From Oscillospiraceae bacterium (GTDB taxonomy: Bacteria > Bacillota > Clostridia > Oscillospirales > Oscillospiraceae): a stretch of 35,087 bases of DNA. Position numbers and translations under genes: made by a program. The stretch is from the NCBI GenBank assembly GCA_017458825.1, contig JAFSZX010000022.1, positions 1 to 35,087 of the forward strand, in the 5' to 3' direction. Below the pieces are notes generated by a model. It made no database searches. It was not told the DNA's origin and saw only the letters and a program-made list of their open reading frames with translations. Shown here one piece after another: positions 6,974 to 14,822 of this stretch (positions are counted from its first letter, which is position 1; every line of letters begins with the position of its first letter).

Positions 6974-7649
6974 ACGGCACCTCCAATTTATCAATGAACG
7001 ACAGCACCACCTCGTTCAGCCGCGCCAGAGCGGCGGGGAACTGGAAGGTAAAATCGTTCTCACCGAACAGACAGTCGGAAACGGACTTGATCGCCATAAA
7101 GGGCACCTCGTTGCGATAGCACACTTGAGCGGCGGCACAGCCCTCCATCTCGCACAGCAGGGGATGAAACACCTCCGCGATATGCCGGGCGCGGGGCGTA
7201 TCCGTGGCGAACCAGTCGCCGGTCGCCACAATGCCGGTGCGATAGGGAAGACCCACCGCGTCCATAGCGGCGCGGGCGCGATCCTGCCACGACGTGGGGA
7301 AGACGACGCGATGCACCGTCGCTACGAATCCCTCCTGGCAATCGTCCAGTGTACTGATGTCGAAATCGTGCTGTATAAAGCCCTCCGCCAGCACCAGCGT
7401 ACCGATGGAAACGTTTTCAAAACAGCCTGCCACACCTGCGTTGATGATCAGCTCCGGATGGAATCGGTCGATCAGCAACTGGGTCGCCATGGCGGCGTTT
7501 ACCTTACCCACGCCGCCGCAACAGGCGATCACGCCGGGGCGGATGCGATAGAATTCCACGCCTGCCTCCTGCAACAGCAGGGGCGTTTTTTCGCCGTTGA
7601 GCATAGCGGCGATCTCCTCGCGCATGGCGAACAGTAACGCGATCTCCAT
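6960..7649 (-). CDS. mtnN: 5'-methylthioadenosine/S-adenosylhomocysteine nucleosidase
   Basis: Cleaves adenine from SAH and from methylthioadenosine, relieving product inhibition of methyltransferases and feeding LuxS. It has 229 aa, typical for MTAN/Pfs. Visible are the N-terminal IALLFAMREEI with the active-site Glu, the INAGVAG phosphorylase-fold loop, EMEGCAAAQV with Glu169 (ribose binding), and SVSD with catalytic Asp192. The ATG at 7647-7649 is chosen because GGGAGG lies just upstream; the frame runs further upstream to about 7727 without family similarity. It is the first gene of an mtnN-luxS operon on the minus strand, divergent from the OB-fold gene. No clear promoter was found in 7650-7815. 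Confidence 0.95.
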   Translation of the reverse strand: MEIALLFAMREEIAAMLNGEKTPLLLQEAGVEFYRIRPGVIACCGGVGKVNAAMATQLLIDRFHPELIINAGVAGCFENVSIGTLVLAEGFIQHDFDISTLDDCQEGFVATVHRVVFPTSWQDRARAAMDAVGLPYRTGIVATGDWFATDTPRARHIAEVFHPLLCEMEGCAAAQVCYRNEVPFMAIKSVSDCLFGENDFTFQFPAALARLNEVVLSFIDKLEVPCGTH

Positions 7650-7815
7650 AGTAGCCTCCCGATGGTTTTCTTTCAGCGCGAAGCGGCAACGCCGGATCCG
7701 CTGTCTCCCATTATGCCATAAAACCACCGGTTTGAAAAGAGGTATATTTCACGGTCCCGTCACATATAGTGTGGCATCACCAATGCGGACATATCACAAC
7801 GAACGGGGTGGACGT

Positions 7816-8439
7816 ATGGAGCAGAATTTCAACCGCGTCATGCTGTGCGGACAGGCGGCGGATGAGCCGCATCTGTCCCACATCAACCATGGCGAGAGCT
7901 TTTACAAATTTACGCTGTCTGTGCCGCGTTTGAGCGGACAGACGGACGACCTGCCGGTGATCCTGCCGCGGTCGCTGTTGTGGGAAACGCCGGTGGGGGA
8001 GGGGGACACCGTATCTCTGACAGGACAGCTCCGCTCCTTTAATAACAAGAGCGGCGAGGGACGCCGCCTGGTGATCTCCGTGTTTGCCCAACAGCTCGCC
8101 CTCACACAGGATCCGCCGGAAAACCGCATCCAGATCTCCGGCGTGATCTGCAAGCCGCCGATCCTGCGGCGCACGCCTCTGGGACGGGAGATCTGCGACG
8201 TGATCCTGGCGGTCAACCGCCGCTACGGACGCGCTGATTATCTGCCCTGCATCGCCTGGGGCGCTGTGGCACAGCACGCCGCCGATCTGACGGTGGGACA
8301 GCGCTTGACGGCGGAAGGGCGCGTGCAGAGCCGCACCTATACCAAAATGGTGTCCGGCGGCACAGAGGAACGGATAGCGTACGAGGTGAGCATCATGCGT
8401 CCGGCGGACGCGGCGGAGTTTCAGCAGGACGAGGTGTGA
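7816..8439 (+). CDS. SSB-like protein with two tandem OB folds
   Basis: A 207-aa protein that resembles single-stranded DNA-binding proteins. Two similar halves can be seen. Residues 1-100 begin NRVMLCGQAADEPHLSH and contain YKFTLSVPR. Residues 101-207 begin NRIQISGVICKPPILRR and contain CDVILAVNRRYGRADYLPC then WGAVAQHAADLTVGQRLTAEGRVQSR, the classic SSB strand pattern. The C terminus ends acidic (QDEV) but lacks the DDDIPF tip of housekeeping SSB. It is therefore probably an accessory or specialised ssDNA-binding protein rather than the replicative one. The start at 7816 has GGGGTGG a few bases upstream. It stands alone, before the T-box-controlled transporter operon. PriB-like or RNA-binding roles are possible. 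Confidence 0.75.
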   Translation: MEQNFNRVMLCGQAADEPHLSHINHGESFYKFTLSVPRLSGQTDDLPVILPRSLLWETPVGEGDTVSLTGQLRSFNNKSGEGRRLVISVFAQQLALTQDPPENRIQISGVICKPPILRRTPLGREICDVILAVNRRYGRADYLPCIAWGAVAQHAADLTVGQRLTAEGRVQSRTYTKMVSGGTEERIAYEVSIMRPADAAEFQQDEV

Positions 8440-8502
8440 CAGGCGGATCTCTTATTGCCGGATGTTTTTGATAAAAAAATGCAAAATCGGTAAAAATACC
8501 AC

Positions 8503-8531
8503 TTGACAAGCGGTATATGCCGTGCTACGAT
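8503..8531 (+). promoter_or_regulatory. Predicted sigma-A promoter of the trpXYZ-like operon
   Basis: TTGACA (8503-8508), a 17-bp spacer, then TACGAT (8526-8531). Transcription would start near 8538, directly before the T-box leader. Confidence 0.75.
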
Positions 8532-8537
8532 AAGCCA

Positions 8538-8815
8538 AACCGTTGAAGAAGAGTGAGTAGGCACAGCCTCTTTTCCCCAAGAGAGCCGCGGGTGGTGTGA
8601 TCGCGGCGGAAAACACCGTGCTGAATGGGCTTCCGAGGGCGAGCAGAAAGAGCGCAGGCTTGAGTAAGTAAGACGGAGATGGCGCTCCGTGATCAAACGC
8701 CGGCATATGAAAGGTATGCGCAAAGTGGGCGCGCGTGGCGCGTCAAGCCGGGTGGCACCGCAGGACGTGATTTGATCCTGTCCCAGCAAACGCTTGTTGG
8801 GACGGGGTTTTTTAT
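8538..8815 (+). promoter_or_regulatory. T-box riboswitch, tryptophan specifier
   Basis: Leader RNA that senses uncharged tRNA and then permits read-through of a terminator. Stem I features include AGTGAGTAGG near 8551 and the distal part up to 8645. The specifier is read as TGG (8626-8628) in the context CTGAATGGGC, where a GAA triplet usually precedes the specifier codon. The T-box core GGGTGGCACCGC is at 8750-8761. Its TGGC would pair with a tRNA acceptor end GCCA, which fits tRNA-Trp (discriminator G). The terminator stem is about 8777-8789 with 8794-8807, followed by a T-run. The transporter genes downstream belong to a family already tied to tryptophan, so specifier and target agree. When tryptophan is short the operon is expected to be switched on. 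Confidence 0.92.
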
Positions 8816-8945
8816 TTTTTCAAGGAGGGATGGATCGTATGATACGGCTGACGCGCCGATGGCGTATGATACATCGGACTGCCTGTAAACCAAACGTATA
8901 AACGAGAAGAAACAACTTTTTTAAAAGGAAGAAAGGACGGACACC

Positions 8946-9980
8946 ATGAAAAAGATCATTGCTCTGCTTCTTGCCGTACTGACGGCGCTGACCCTTGTCG
9001 CCTGCGGCGGCACTACCCAGCCGGACGACGGCTCTGCCAAGACCTACAAAATCGGCATCTGCAACTATGTGGACGACGCGTCCCTCAATCAGATCGTGGA
9101 CAACATCACCGCGCGGCTTACCGCGCTGGGCGAGGAAAAAGGCGTGGAATTCAAGATCCTCTACGATAACTGCAACGCCGATTCCAACGTACTCAACCAG
9201 ATCGTCGCCAACTTCGTCGCTGAGGGCGTGGATCTGATGATCGGCGTGGCAACGCCGGTGGCGATGGCGATGCAGGCGGCTACCGAGGAAATTCCGGTGG
9301 TGTTTGCCGCCGTATCCGATCCTGTGGGCGCGGGATTGGTGGAGTCACTGGAAGTGCCCGGCGGCAATCTGACCGGCACCAGCGATTATCTGGACACCTC
9401 CGCCATCTTCAACCTGATCTTTGCCGCAGATCCCGACGCGGACGTGATCGGGTTGCTCTATGACGTGGGACAGGATTCCTCCACCGCCGCCATCGCGGAG
9501 GCGAAGGCATATCTGGAGAGCAAGGGCGTTTCCTACGTGGAGCGCACCGGCACCACGGTAGAGGAAGTCACACTGGCGGTAGACGCGCTGGTGGCGGACG
9601 GTGTGGACGCCATCTTCACCCCCACCGACAATACCATTATGAAAGCGGAACTTGCCATCTATGAAACGCTGCTGCGCGCCCGGATCCCCCACTATACCGG
9701 CGCCGATTCCTTTGCCCTTAACGGCGCGTTCCTGGGCTACGGCGTGGATTACGCCAATCTGGGCGTAGAGACTGCCGATATGGCGGCGGATATCCTCCTG
9801 AACGGCAAGGATCCCGCTGCGGTAAGCGTTAAGACGTTTGATAACGGCACCGCTACGGTGAATACCGAGACGGCGGAAGCCATCGGGCTATCCTACGATC
9901 AGGTGGCGGAAGCCTTCGCGCCGTACTGTACGAAGGTGCAGTCCATCACCACCGCCGAGAGCTTTGACGAGCTGGGCTGA
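8946..9980 (+). CDS. trpX: ABC transporter substrate-binding lipoprotein, TrpX-like
   Basis: Extracellular, lipid-anchored binding protein of 344 aa. The N terminus is a lipoprotein signal peptide with lipobox LVAC and Cys20 as the acylated residue. The mature part (YKIGICNYVDDASLNQIVDN, then GVATPVAMAMQ, PVVFAAVSDPVGAGLV and TPTDNTIM) matches the PF04392 family of periplasmic-binding proteins, whose Streptococcus member TrpX binds tryptophan. It is the first gene after the Trp T-box and is followed by permease and ATPase genes, so uptake of tryptophan or a precursor is the best guess. A Gly/Ser/Asp-rich linker follows the lipidated Cys. The ligand could also be another aromatic compound; the T-box specifier is the main argument for tryptophan. 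Confidence 0.85.
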   Translation: MKKIIALLLAVLTALTLVACGGTTQPDDGSAKTYKIGICNYVDDASLNQIVDNITARLTALGEEKGVEFKILYDNCNADSNVLNQIVANFVAEGVDLMIGVATPVAMAMQAATEEIPVVFAAVSDPVGAGLVESLEVPGGNLTGTSDYLDTSAIFNLIFAADPDADVIGLLYDVGQDSSTAAIAEAKAYLESKGVSYVERTGTTVEEVTLAVDALVADGVDAIFTPTDNTIMKAELAIYETLLRARIPHYTGADSFALNGAFLGYGVDYANLGVETADMAADILLNGKDPAAVSVKTFDNGTATVNTETAEAIGLSYDQVAEAFAPYCTKVQSITTAESFDELG

Positions 9981-10010
9981 CGGAAAGTAAGCGGTAAGGA
10001 GCGATATACC

Positions 10011-10946
10011 ATGCCATTTTCCGTATTTGTCGATTTGGGACAGACGGCGCTGGAGCTGGGACTTATCAGCTCGCTGACGGTGCTGGCACTGTTTTTGAGC
10101 TATTCCATGCTCAATGTGTGCGATCTGTCCACCGACGGCTGTTTTACACTGGGCGCCACGGTAGGCGCGGTGGTGGCGCTGTCGGGGCATCCGTATCTTG
10201 CCATTGGGGCGGCGATGGGCGCCGGAATCCTCTCCGGCTGTACTACCGCGGTGCTGCAGACGAAGCTGGGCGTGGACAGCCTGCTGTCCGGCATCATTGT
10301 CAACACGGGACTTTACAGCGTGAATATCGCCGTTATGGGCGGCGCCTCCCTTTTGAATATGAACAAAACGGAGACTGTGTTTACCAAGATGGCGGCACTG
10401 CTTCAGGGAACGCCGTTCGCCCGCCAGTCAAAGCTGGCGGTGGCACTGATCGCGGTGCTGGCGGTGAGCGTATTTCTGGCGCTGTTTCTGCGGACGCGGT
10501 TGGGACTTGCCATCCGCGCCACCGGCAACAACCCCGATATGGTGCGTTCCTCGTCCATCAATCCGGCGTTCACCACCATCGTGGGCCTGTGCGTTGCCAA
10601 CGCCTTTACGGGGCTGTCCGGCTGTCTTTTGGCGCAGGCGCAAAAGTCGGTGAATATTGATATCGGAACGGGTATGGTCACCATTGCGCTGGCGTCGCTC
10701 CTGATCGGCAACACCTTTGCCGGTAAGGGGCGGAACATTCCGCTCCGTCTGGCGGGTGCGGTACTGGGCGCGGTGATCTTCCGCCTGGTGTACATGGTGG
10801 CACTGCGGTTCCACATGCCGGCATTTATGCTCAAGCTGGTATCCTCGGTGATCGTGATCATCGCCATCGCCGGACCGTATTTGAAATCCCGGTTTCCCGT
10901 TTTGCGCCGGCGCCTTGTGCACCGGAGCGGAAAGGAGGCGCGGTGA
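10011..10946 (+). CDS. trpY: ABC transporter permease, TrpY-like
   Basis: Membrane permease of 311 aa, with about 8-9 hydrophobic segments, belonging to the BPD_transp_2 group (relatives of ribose and branched-chain amino-acid permeases). The conserved segment LGLAIRATGNNPDMVRSSSIN corresponds to the cytoplasmic coupling region (GlnxAlaxxGxNxxxAxxxGI in relatives). AAGGAG stands 9 bp before the ATG at 10011. It is the second gene of the T-box-controlled operon and overlaps the ATPase gene by one base (TGATG). It ends in a basic tail. Substrate is inferred from the operon, not from the permease itself. Confidence 0.88.
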   Translation: MPFSVFVDLGQTALELGLISSLTVLALFLSYSMLNVCDLSTDGCFTLGATVGAVVALSGHPYLAIGAAMGAGILSGCTTAVLQTKLGVDSLLSGIIVNTGLYSVNIAVMGGASLLNMNKTETVFTKMAALLQGTPFARQSKLAVALIAVLAVSVFLALFLRTRLGLAIRATGNNPDMVRSSSINPAFTTIVGLCVANAFTGLSGCLLAQAQKSVNIDIGTGMVTIALASLLIGNTFAGKGRNIPLRLAGAVLGAVIFRLVYMVALRFHMPAFMLKLVSSVIVIIAIAGPYLKSRFPVLRRRLVHRSGKEAR

Positions 10947-11740
10947 TGCTCTCGATCCGACATATTTCCAAGACCTTTTATCCCGGCACCGCCAATGCCA
11001 AAACGGCGCTGGACGACTTGTCGCTGGAGGTGGCGCAGGGGGATTTCATCTCCATCATCGGCGCCAACGGCGCGGGAAAATCCACGCTGTTCAACGCCAT
11101 CTGCGGCACGTTTTTGACCGACAGCGGCGCTATCCTGCTGGACGGGCAGGACATCACGCTCCTGCCGGAGCATAAGCGGGCGTTCCATATCGGGCGGCTG
11201 TTTCAGGATCCCCTGCGCGGTACGGCGCCGGGCATGACCATTGAAGAAAATCTGGCACTGGCGGCAGGACACGGCGGCTGGATCTCTACCGTGTCCAAGG
11301 CGGATAAGAAGCTGTTCCGTGAAAAGCTGTCACTGCTTGGGATGGATTTGGAGAACAGGATGCGCCAGCCGGTGGGACTCCTCTCCGGCGGACAGCGGCA
11401 GGCGCTGACGCTGATGATGGCGACCATTGATCCGCCCAAACTGCTTTTATTGGATGAACACACCGCCGCGCTGGATCCGGCGGCGGCGGAAAAAGTGCTG
11501 GAGCTGACGGAAAAGATCGTGGCGCAACAGCACCTGACCTGCTTGATGATCACCCACAACATGGCGTCTGCGCTGGCACTGGGCAACCGCACCGTCATGA
11601 TGGACAGGGGACGGATCCTCTTTGACGTATCCGGACAGGAGCGGCGCGATCTGACGGTGCCGGATCTTTTAGAGCGGTTTCGCGCGTCCTCCGGCAGGGC
11701 GCTGGATAACGACCGTATGCTGTTGGGTACAGACGCGTAA
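10946..11740 (+). CDS. trpZ: ABC transporter ATP-binding protein, TrpZ-like
   Basis: Cytoplasmic ATPase that powers the transporter, 264 aa. Walker A GANGAGKST is at about 39-47, the ABC signature LSGGQ at about 146-150 and Walker B LLLLDE at about 166-171, followed by HTAALDP and the switch His in ITHN. All catalytic residues are present. The start is taken as the ATG at 10946, which shares its A with the permease stop, because AAAGGAGG then has 7-bp spacing; GTG at 10943 is the alternative. It is the last gene of the operon and ends at a perfect bidirectional terminator. Confidence 0.93.
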   Translation: MLSIRHISKTFYPGTANAKTALDDLSLEVAQGDFISIIGANGAGKSTLFNAICGTFLTDSGAILLDGQDITLLPEHKRAFHIGRLFQDPLRGTAPGMTIEENLALAAGHGGWISTVSKADKKLFREKLSLLGMDLENRMRQPVGLLSGGQRQALTLMMATIDPPKLLLLDEHTAALDPAAAEKVLELTEKIVAQQHLTCLMITHNMASALALGNRTVMMDRGRILFDVSGQERRDLTVPDLLERFRASSGRALDNDRMLLGTDA

Positions 11741-11744
11741 AACA

Positions 11745-11780
11745 AAAAAGAGTCACGGCACATGTGCCGTGACTCTTTTT
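11745..11780. terminator. Bidirectional terminator between trpZ and the SDR gene
   Basis: A perfect 36-bp palindrome: AAAAAGAGTCACGGCACA (11745-11762) with its exact complement at 11763-11780, so T-runs occur on both strands. It serves two convergent genes. Confidence 0.93.
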
Positions 11781-11790
11781 ATACCGCTTT

Positions 11791-12582
11791 TCAGGAGGCG
11801 TACAGCAGACCCACCAGCCAGTTCAGCAAGCGGCCGGGGAGGATACGCACCAGAAACGTGAAGAGTTTGTAGGTAAAGCCGATGGTGTAGATGGGCGCCA
11901 CCGTCTTTTTTTGCGCTATCCGCGCGATAAAGCGCCCTGCCGCCGCCGGATCCATACCGGTCTGCTCATCGTGTTCCATGCGCCCCACACTGCGGCTGAT
12001 GCGCCCTTCGTACACGTCGTCGCCCACCGTCAGTTTTTCCCGGGCGGCGGTAAAGCCGGTTTTGATGTCCCCGGGCTGTACGGCGCATACGGTAATGCCA
12101 AAGGGACGCACCTCGTTGGCAAGCGCCGCGGTATAGGCGTTGACTGCCGCCTTACCGGCGGAGTAATACGCCTGAAAGGGAATGGCGATGGGCGCCGCCA
12201 CGCTGCTCAAATTCACGATGCGGCCGTATCCCTGCTGACGCATCAAGGGGAGCACCGCCCGATTCATGCGCACCATGCCAAAGAAGTTCACGTCAAAGAG
12301 CCGTTTGGCTTCTGCGGTGTCGGTAAACTCCACCGCGCCGGAAATGCCGAAACCGGCGTTATTCACCAGCACGTCGATCTGCCCCGCCTCTTCCATGACC
12401 TGCGCCACCGCGGCGCGTACCGCGGCCTCGTCGGTAATGTCGGCGGAAACGTGGCGCAGACCCTCCACGCCTTCGGCGCGGCGGCTGAACTCATACACGG
12501 TATAGCCGGCGTCTTTGAGGCATAGCGCCGTGGCTTTTCCGATGCCGGAGGTGCCTCCGGTGACAATAGCGACCTTACGCAT
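11791..12582 (-). CDS. Short-chain dehydrogenase/reductase, possible 3-ketosphinganine-type reductase
   Basis: NAD(P)-dependent reductase of 263 aa with a classical SDR fold. The cofactor loop TGGTSGIG is at residues 8-15, NNAG at 74-77, catalytic Ser127 in LSS, and Tyr140-x3-Lys144 in YYSAGK. After about residue 225 the C terminus is hydrophobic with basic residues (KLFTFLVRILPGRLLNWLV), suggesting membrane association, as in reductases that act on lipids. It overlaps by 8 bp the upstream gene for an alpha-oxoamine synthase of the serine palmitoyltransferase type. Such a synthase makes a 2-amino-3-ketone, and an SDR would reduce it to the amino alcohol, so the gene order mirrors a pathway. 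The substrate is inferred from context; a general ketoreductase role cannot be excluded. Confidence 0.85.
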   Translation of the reverse strand: MRKVAIVTGGTSGIGKATALCLKDAGYTVYEFSRRAEGVEGLRHVSADITDEAAVRAAVAQVMEEAGQIDVLVNNAGFGISGAVEFTDTAEAKRLFDVNFFGMVRMNRAVLPLMRQQGYGRIVNLSSVAAPIAIPFQAYYSAGKAAVNAYTAALANEVRPFGITVCAVQPGDIKTGFTAAREKLTVGDDVYEGRISRSVGRMEHDEQTGMDPAAAGRFIARIAQKKTVAPIYTIGFTYKLFTFLVRILPGRLLNWLVGLLYAS

Positions 12583-13759
12583 GGAGCATCACATCCGCGA
12601 TAATGTCCATCGCCTCGTCCAGCAGAGCTTCCGTATGGGTCGCCATATAGCTGGTGCGCAACAGCGCCTCGCCCTCCGGCGTAGCGGGCGGCAAGGTGGG
12701 ATTGACGTAAACGCCCCGATCGTAGATCTTGGCGGCAACGTCCAGCGTGCGGTACGTTTCATACGTATAGATGGGGATGATAGGCGTGGGAGCGTACAGT
12801 GCGCTCTCGCGGATCTTCAAACCCCGATCCGTCATACCCTTGCGGGCGTACATGCTCAGATCCCGCAGGCGATCCGGCAGTTCGGGATGCGCCTCCAGAT
12901 GCTTCAGCGCCGCCAGCGCCGTGGCGCAGTTGGCAGGGGGCATGGAGGCGGAGAAAATAAAGGGACGGGACGCGTGGCGCACAAACTCCGTCACCTCTGC
13001 GCTGGCTGCCATATAGCCGCCCAAAGACGCCAGAGACTTGGAGAACGTACCCATATATACGTCCACTTGATCTTCCAGACCGAAGTAGCTGGCGGTACCG
13101 CGGCCGCCCTCGCCCAATACGCCCAGACCGTGGGCATCGTCCACCATGACGCGGGCGCCGTATTTCTTCGCCAGCGCGCAGATCTCCGGCAGTTTGGCAA
13201 TATCGCCGCCCATGGAGAACACACCGTCGGTGATGATGAGAGCGCCGGCGGTCTCCGGCACACGCTGGAGGCATTTTTCCAGCGCGTCCATATCGCTGTG
13301 GGCGTAGCGGAGCATTTTGCCGTAGCTCATCTGACAGCCGGCGTAGATGCTGGCGTGGTTTTCCTTATCGCAGATCATGTAATCGTGCCGCCCCACCAAC
13401 GCGCTGATGATGCCCACGTTGGACTGGAAACCGGTACCGAAGGTGATGACGCCGCCTTTGCGCAGGAATTTGGCAAGCTCCGCTTCCAGCTCCAGATGGA
13501 GCTCCAGCGTGCCGTTGAGGAAGCGGGAGCCGGAACAGCCCGTGCCGTATTTCTCCAGCGCGCGGATCCCTGCCTCAATGATCTCGGGATGGATGGTCAG
13601 CCCCAGATAGTTGTTGGAGCCCAACATGATCCGGCGTTTGCCCTCCATGATGACTTCCACGTCCTGCCGGGATTCCAGCGCGTGGAAATACGGATAAACG
13701 CCCCGTGCCTTCAGCTCGCCCGCCAAAGACGGCTGAAAACATTTTTCAAATAGATCCAT
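12575..13759 (-). CDS. Alpha-oxoamine synthase, serine palmitoyltransferase-like
   Basis: PLP enzyme of 394 aa that condenses an amino acid with an acyl-thioester and releases CO2. PLP residues are in place: NHAS with His135, DDAHG around 207-211, and the Schiff-base Lys241 in GTFSKSLASLGGY. Several stretches look more like bacterial serine palmitoyltransferase than BioF or KBL. These are GVYPYF (20-25), GSNNYLGL (47-54), GSRFLNGTLELH (77-88), the FSKSLAS form of the lysine loop, and NPTLPPATPEGEALLR (353-368) followed by MATHT. This suggests condensation of serine (or alanine/glycine) with a fatty acyl-CoA or acyl-ACP to a 3-keto long-chain base. It has its own consensus promoter and is translationally coupled to the SDR gene. 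BioF and 2-amino-3-ketobutyrate ligase remain possible; no bio or tdh genes are nearby. Confidence 0.8.
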   Translation of the reverse strand: MDLFEKCFQPSLAGELKARGVYPYFHALESRQDVEVIMEGKRRIMLGSNNYLGLTIHPEIIEAGIRALEKYGTGCSGSRFLNGTLELHLELEAELAKFLRKGGVITFGTGFQSNVGIISALVGRHDYMICDKENHASIYAGCQMSYGKMLRYAHSDMDALEKCLQRVPETAGALIITDGVFSMGGDIAKLPEICALAKKYGARVMVDDAHGLGVLGEGGRGTASYFGLEDQVDVYMGTFSKSLASLGGYMAASAEVTEFVRHASRPFIFSASMPPANCATALAALKHLEAHPELPDRLRDLSMYARKGMTDRGLKIRESALYAPTPIIPIYTYETYRTLDVAAKIYDRGVYVNPTLPPATPEGEALLRTSYMATHTEALLDEAMDIIADVMLHA

Positions 13760-13797
13760 GGGTTTTTGCCCCTTTCTGTCGATTACAAATATGTCTT

Positions 13798-13826
13798 ATT
13801 ATAGGCGCACAGGTTAGCTGTGTCAA
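13798..13826 (-). promoter_or_regulatory. Consensus sigma-A promoter of the SPT-like/SDR operon
   Basis: On the minus strand: TTGACA (13821-13826), a 17-bp spacer, then TATAAT (13798-13803), perfect at all 12 positions. The spacer carries a dyad CACAG-gttag-CTGTG (13808-13822) that could bind a repressor. The operon is therefore independent of the lysR gene located just upstream on the same strand. Confidence 0.85.
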
Positions 13827-13844
13827 ATATTTCTTTACCGCCGC

Positions 13845-14744
13845 CTACAAATAGAGCTTGCGCGTTTCGTTGTAGAAGCCCACGATATCGTGGAGCATTT
13901 CAAACTGTGTGAAATCGTTGTTATACGCCACGTTGATTTCCCGCATCATGCTTAAATTTTCCACCGGCAGTACGGCGATCTTGCCTTTTTTCAACTCATC
14001 AAGACACACGCTGCGCGCCAGAACGGATACGCCCAGATTCCGCCGGATCAGATCCTTAATGGTCGCCATATTGTCCACCTCCAGGATCACGTTGAACTCG
14101 TCCAGGCTCATGTTATTGCTCTCCAGATGCGCCTGGAAAAGATTCCGCGTGCCGGAATCGGGCAGACGGAGGATCATGCGCTCCTGCTTGAGTTCCTCCA
14201 GCGTGACCATGCTCTTTTTGGCAAAGGGGTGGTCGGTGGCTACCGCCAGCACCAGATAGTCAGTGTCCAGCAGGAGATGGTGAACGGAGGGGTCTGCGAT
14301 CCGCCCTTCGATCACGGCGATGTCCAGTTGATAGCTTTTGAGCATGGTGTAGAGATTGCTCACCGTGTCGGTGATCATTTTGATACTGATACTGCCCCGA
14401 CGGGCGCAGTATTTCGCCAGCGTCTCGGCAATGGGGTTGCTCTCCGCCGTATGGGTGATGCCCACGGTGAGATGCTCCATCTCGGCGGCATTGTCACTGA
14501 GCTTTTTCAGGAGGTTATCGTACAGCGCCACTTCCTTTTTGGCGTAGTTGACCACCGCCTCCCCCTGTCGGGAAAGAAGCAGTTTGCCGTTGATCCGCTC
14601 GAAAATATGCACGCCCAGTTCCTGCTCCAGCGCCCGAATATGCTGGCTCACCGCCGGTTGCGTGATAGACAGCCGCGCCGCCGCCTTCGTATAATTCCGG
14701 CATTCTTCCACCGCCAACAGCGTATATATCTTTTGATCTACCAT
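13845..14744 (-). CDS. LysR-family transcriptional regulator
   Basis: Regulator of 299 aa. The N-terminal winged helix-turn-helix (about 1-60) has the family pattern: YTLLAVEECRNYTKAAARL, then SITQPAVSQHIRALEQELG and FERINGKLLLS. The remainder is a LysR substrate-binding domain (LTVGITHTAESN onward; VLAVATDHPFAKK and NLGVSVLARSVCLDELKKGKI are typical). The inducer cannot be told from sequence. It lies upstream of the SPT-like/SDR operon on the same strand and divergent from the mgtC-like gene. LysR proteins usually control a divergent neighbour, so the mgtC-like gene is a candidate target, with the AT-rich gap 14745-14830 as binding region. Confidence 0.93.
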   Translation of the reverse strand: MVDQKIYTLLAVEECRNYTKAAARLSITQPAVSQHIRALEQELGVHIFERINGKLLLSRQGEAVVNYAKKEVALYDNLLKKLSDNAAEMEHLTVGITHTAESNPIAETLAKYCARRGSISIKMITDTVSNLYTMLKSYQLDIAVIEGRIADPSVHHLLLDTDYLVLAVATDHPFAKKSMVTLEELKQERMILRLPDSGTRNLFQAHLESNNMSLDEFNVILEVDNMATIKDLIRRNLGVSVLARSVCLDELKKGKIAVLPVENLSMMREINVAYNNDFTQFEMLHDIVGFYNETRKLYL

Positions 14745-14794
14745 TTCACCGCACCGCCATTACAAAATATTATGTACATGAAAATAAATATAAT

Positions 14795-14822
14795 TTGACA
14801 TTATGCTGATAACCGCTAAAAT
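14795..14822 (+). promoter_or_regulatory. Predicted promoter of the mgtC-like gene, with a long leader
   Basis: TTGACA (14795-14800), a 16-bp spacer, then TAAAAT (14817-14822) in the AT-rich gap between lysR and the mgtC-like gene. Transcription would start near 14829 and give a leader of about 160 nt (14829-14988) with no gene in it. The leader contains a segment ACCGCGTTTTTTCGGTCGCGG (approximately 14876-14897) that may fold, but no known riboswitch was recognised. Confidence 0.6.

Noticed and set aside
8421-8789. Minus-strand open frames over the T-box leader
   Set aside because: They are antisense to a clear riboswitch and have no family similarity or ribosome site.
12575-13759. Biotin gene bioF or threonine-pathway kbl
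   Set aside because: The lysine loop FSKSLAS and the NPTLPPA/MATHT blocks look like serine palmitoyltransferase, and no bio or tdh genes are nearby. Kept as an alternative rather than the main call.
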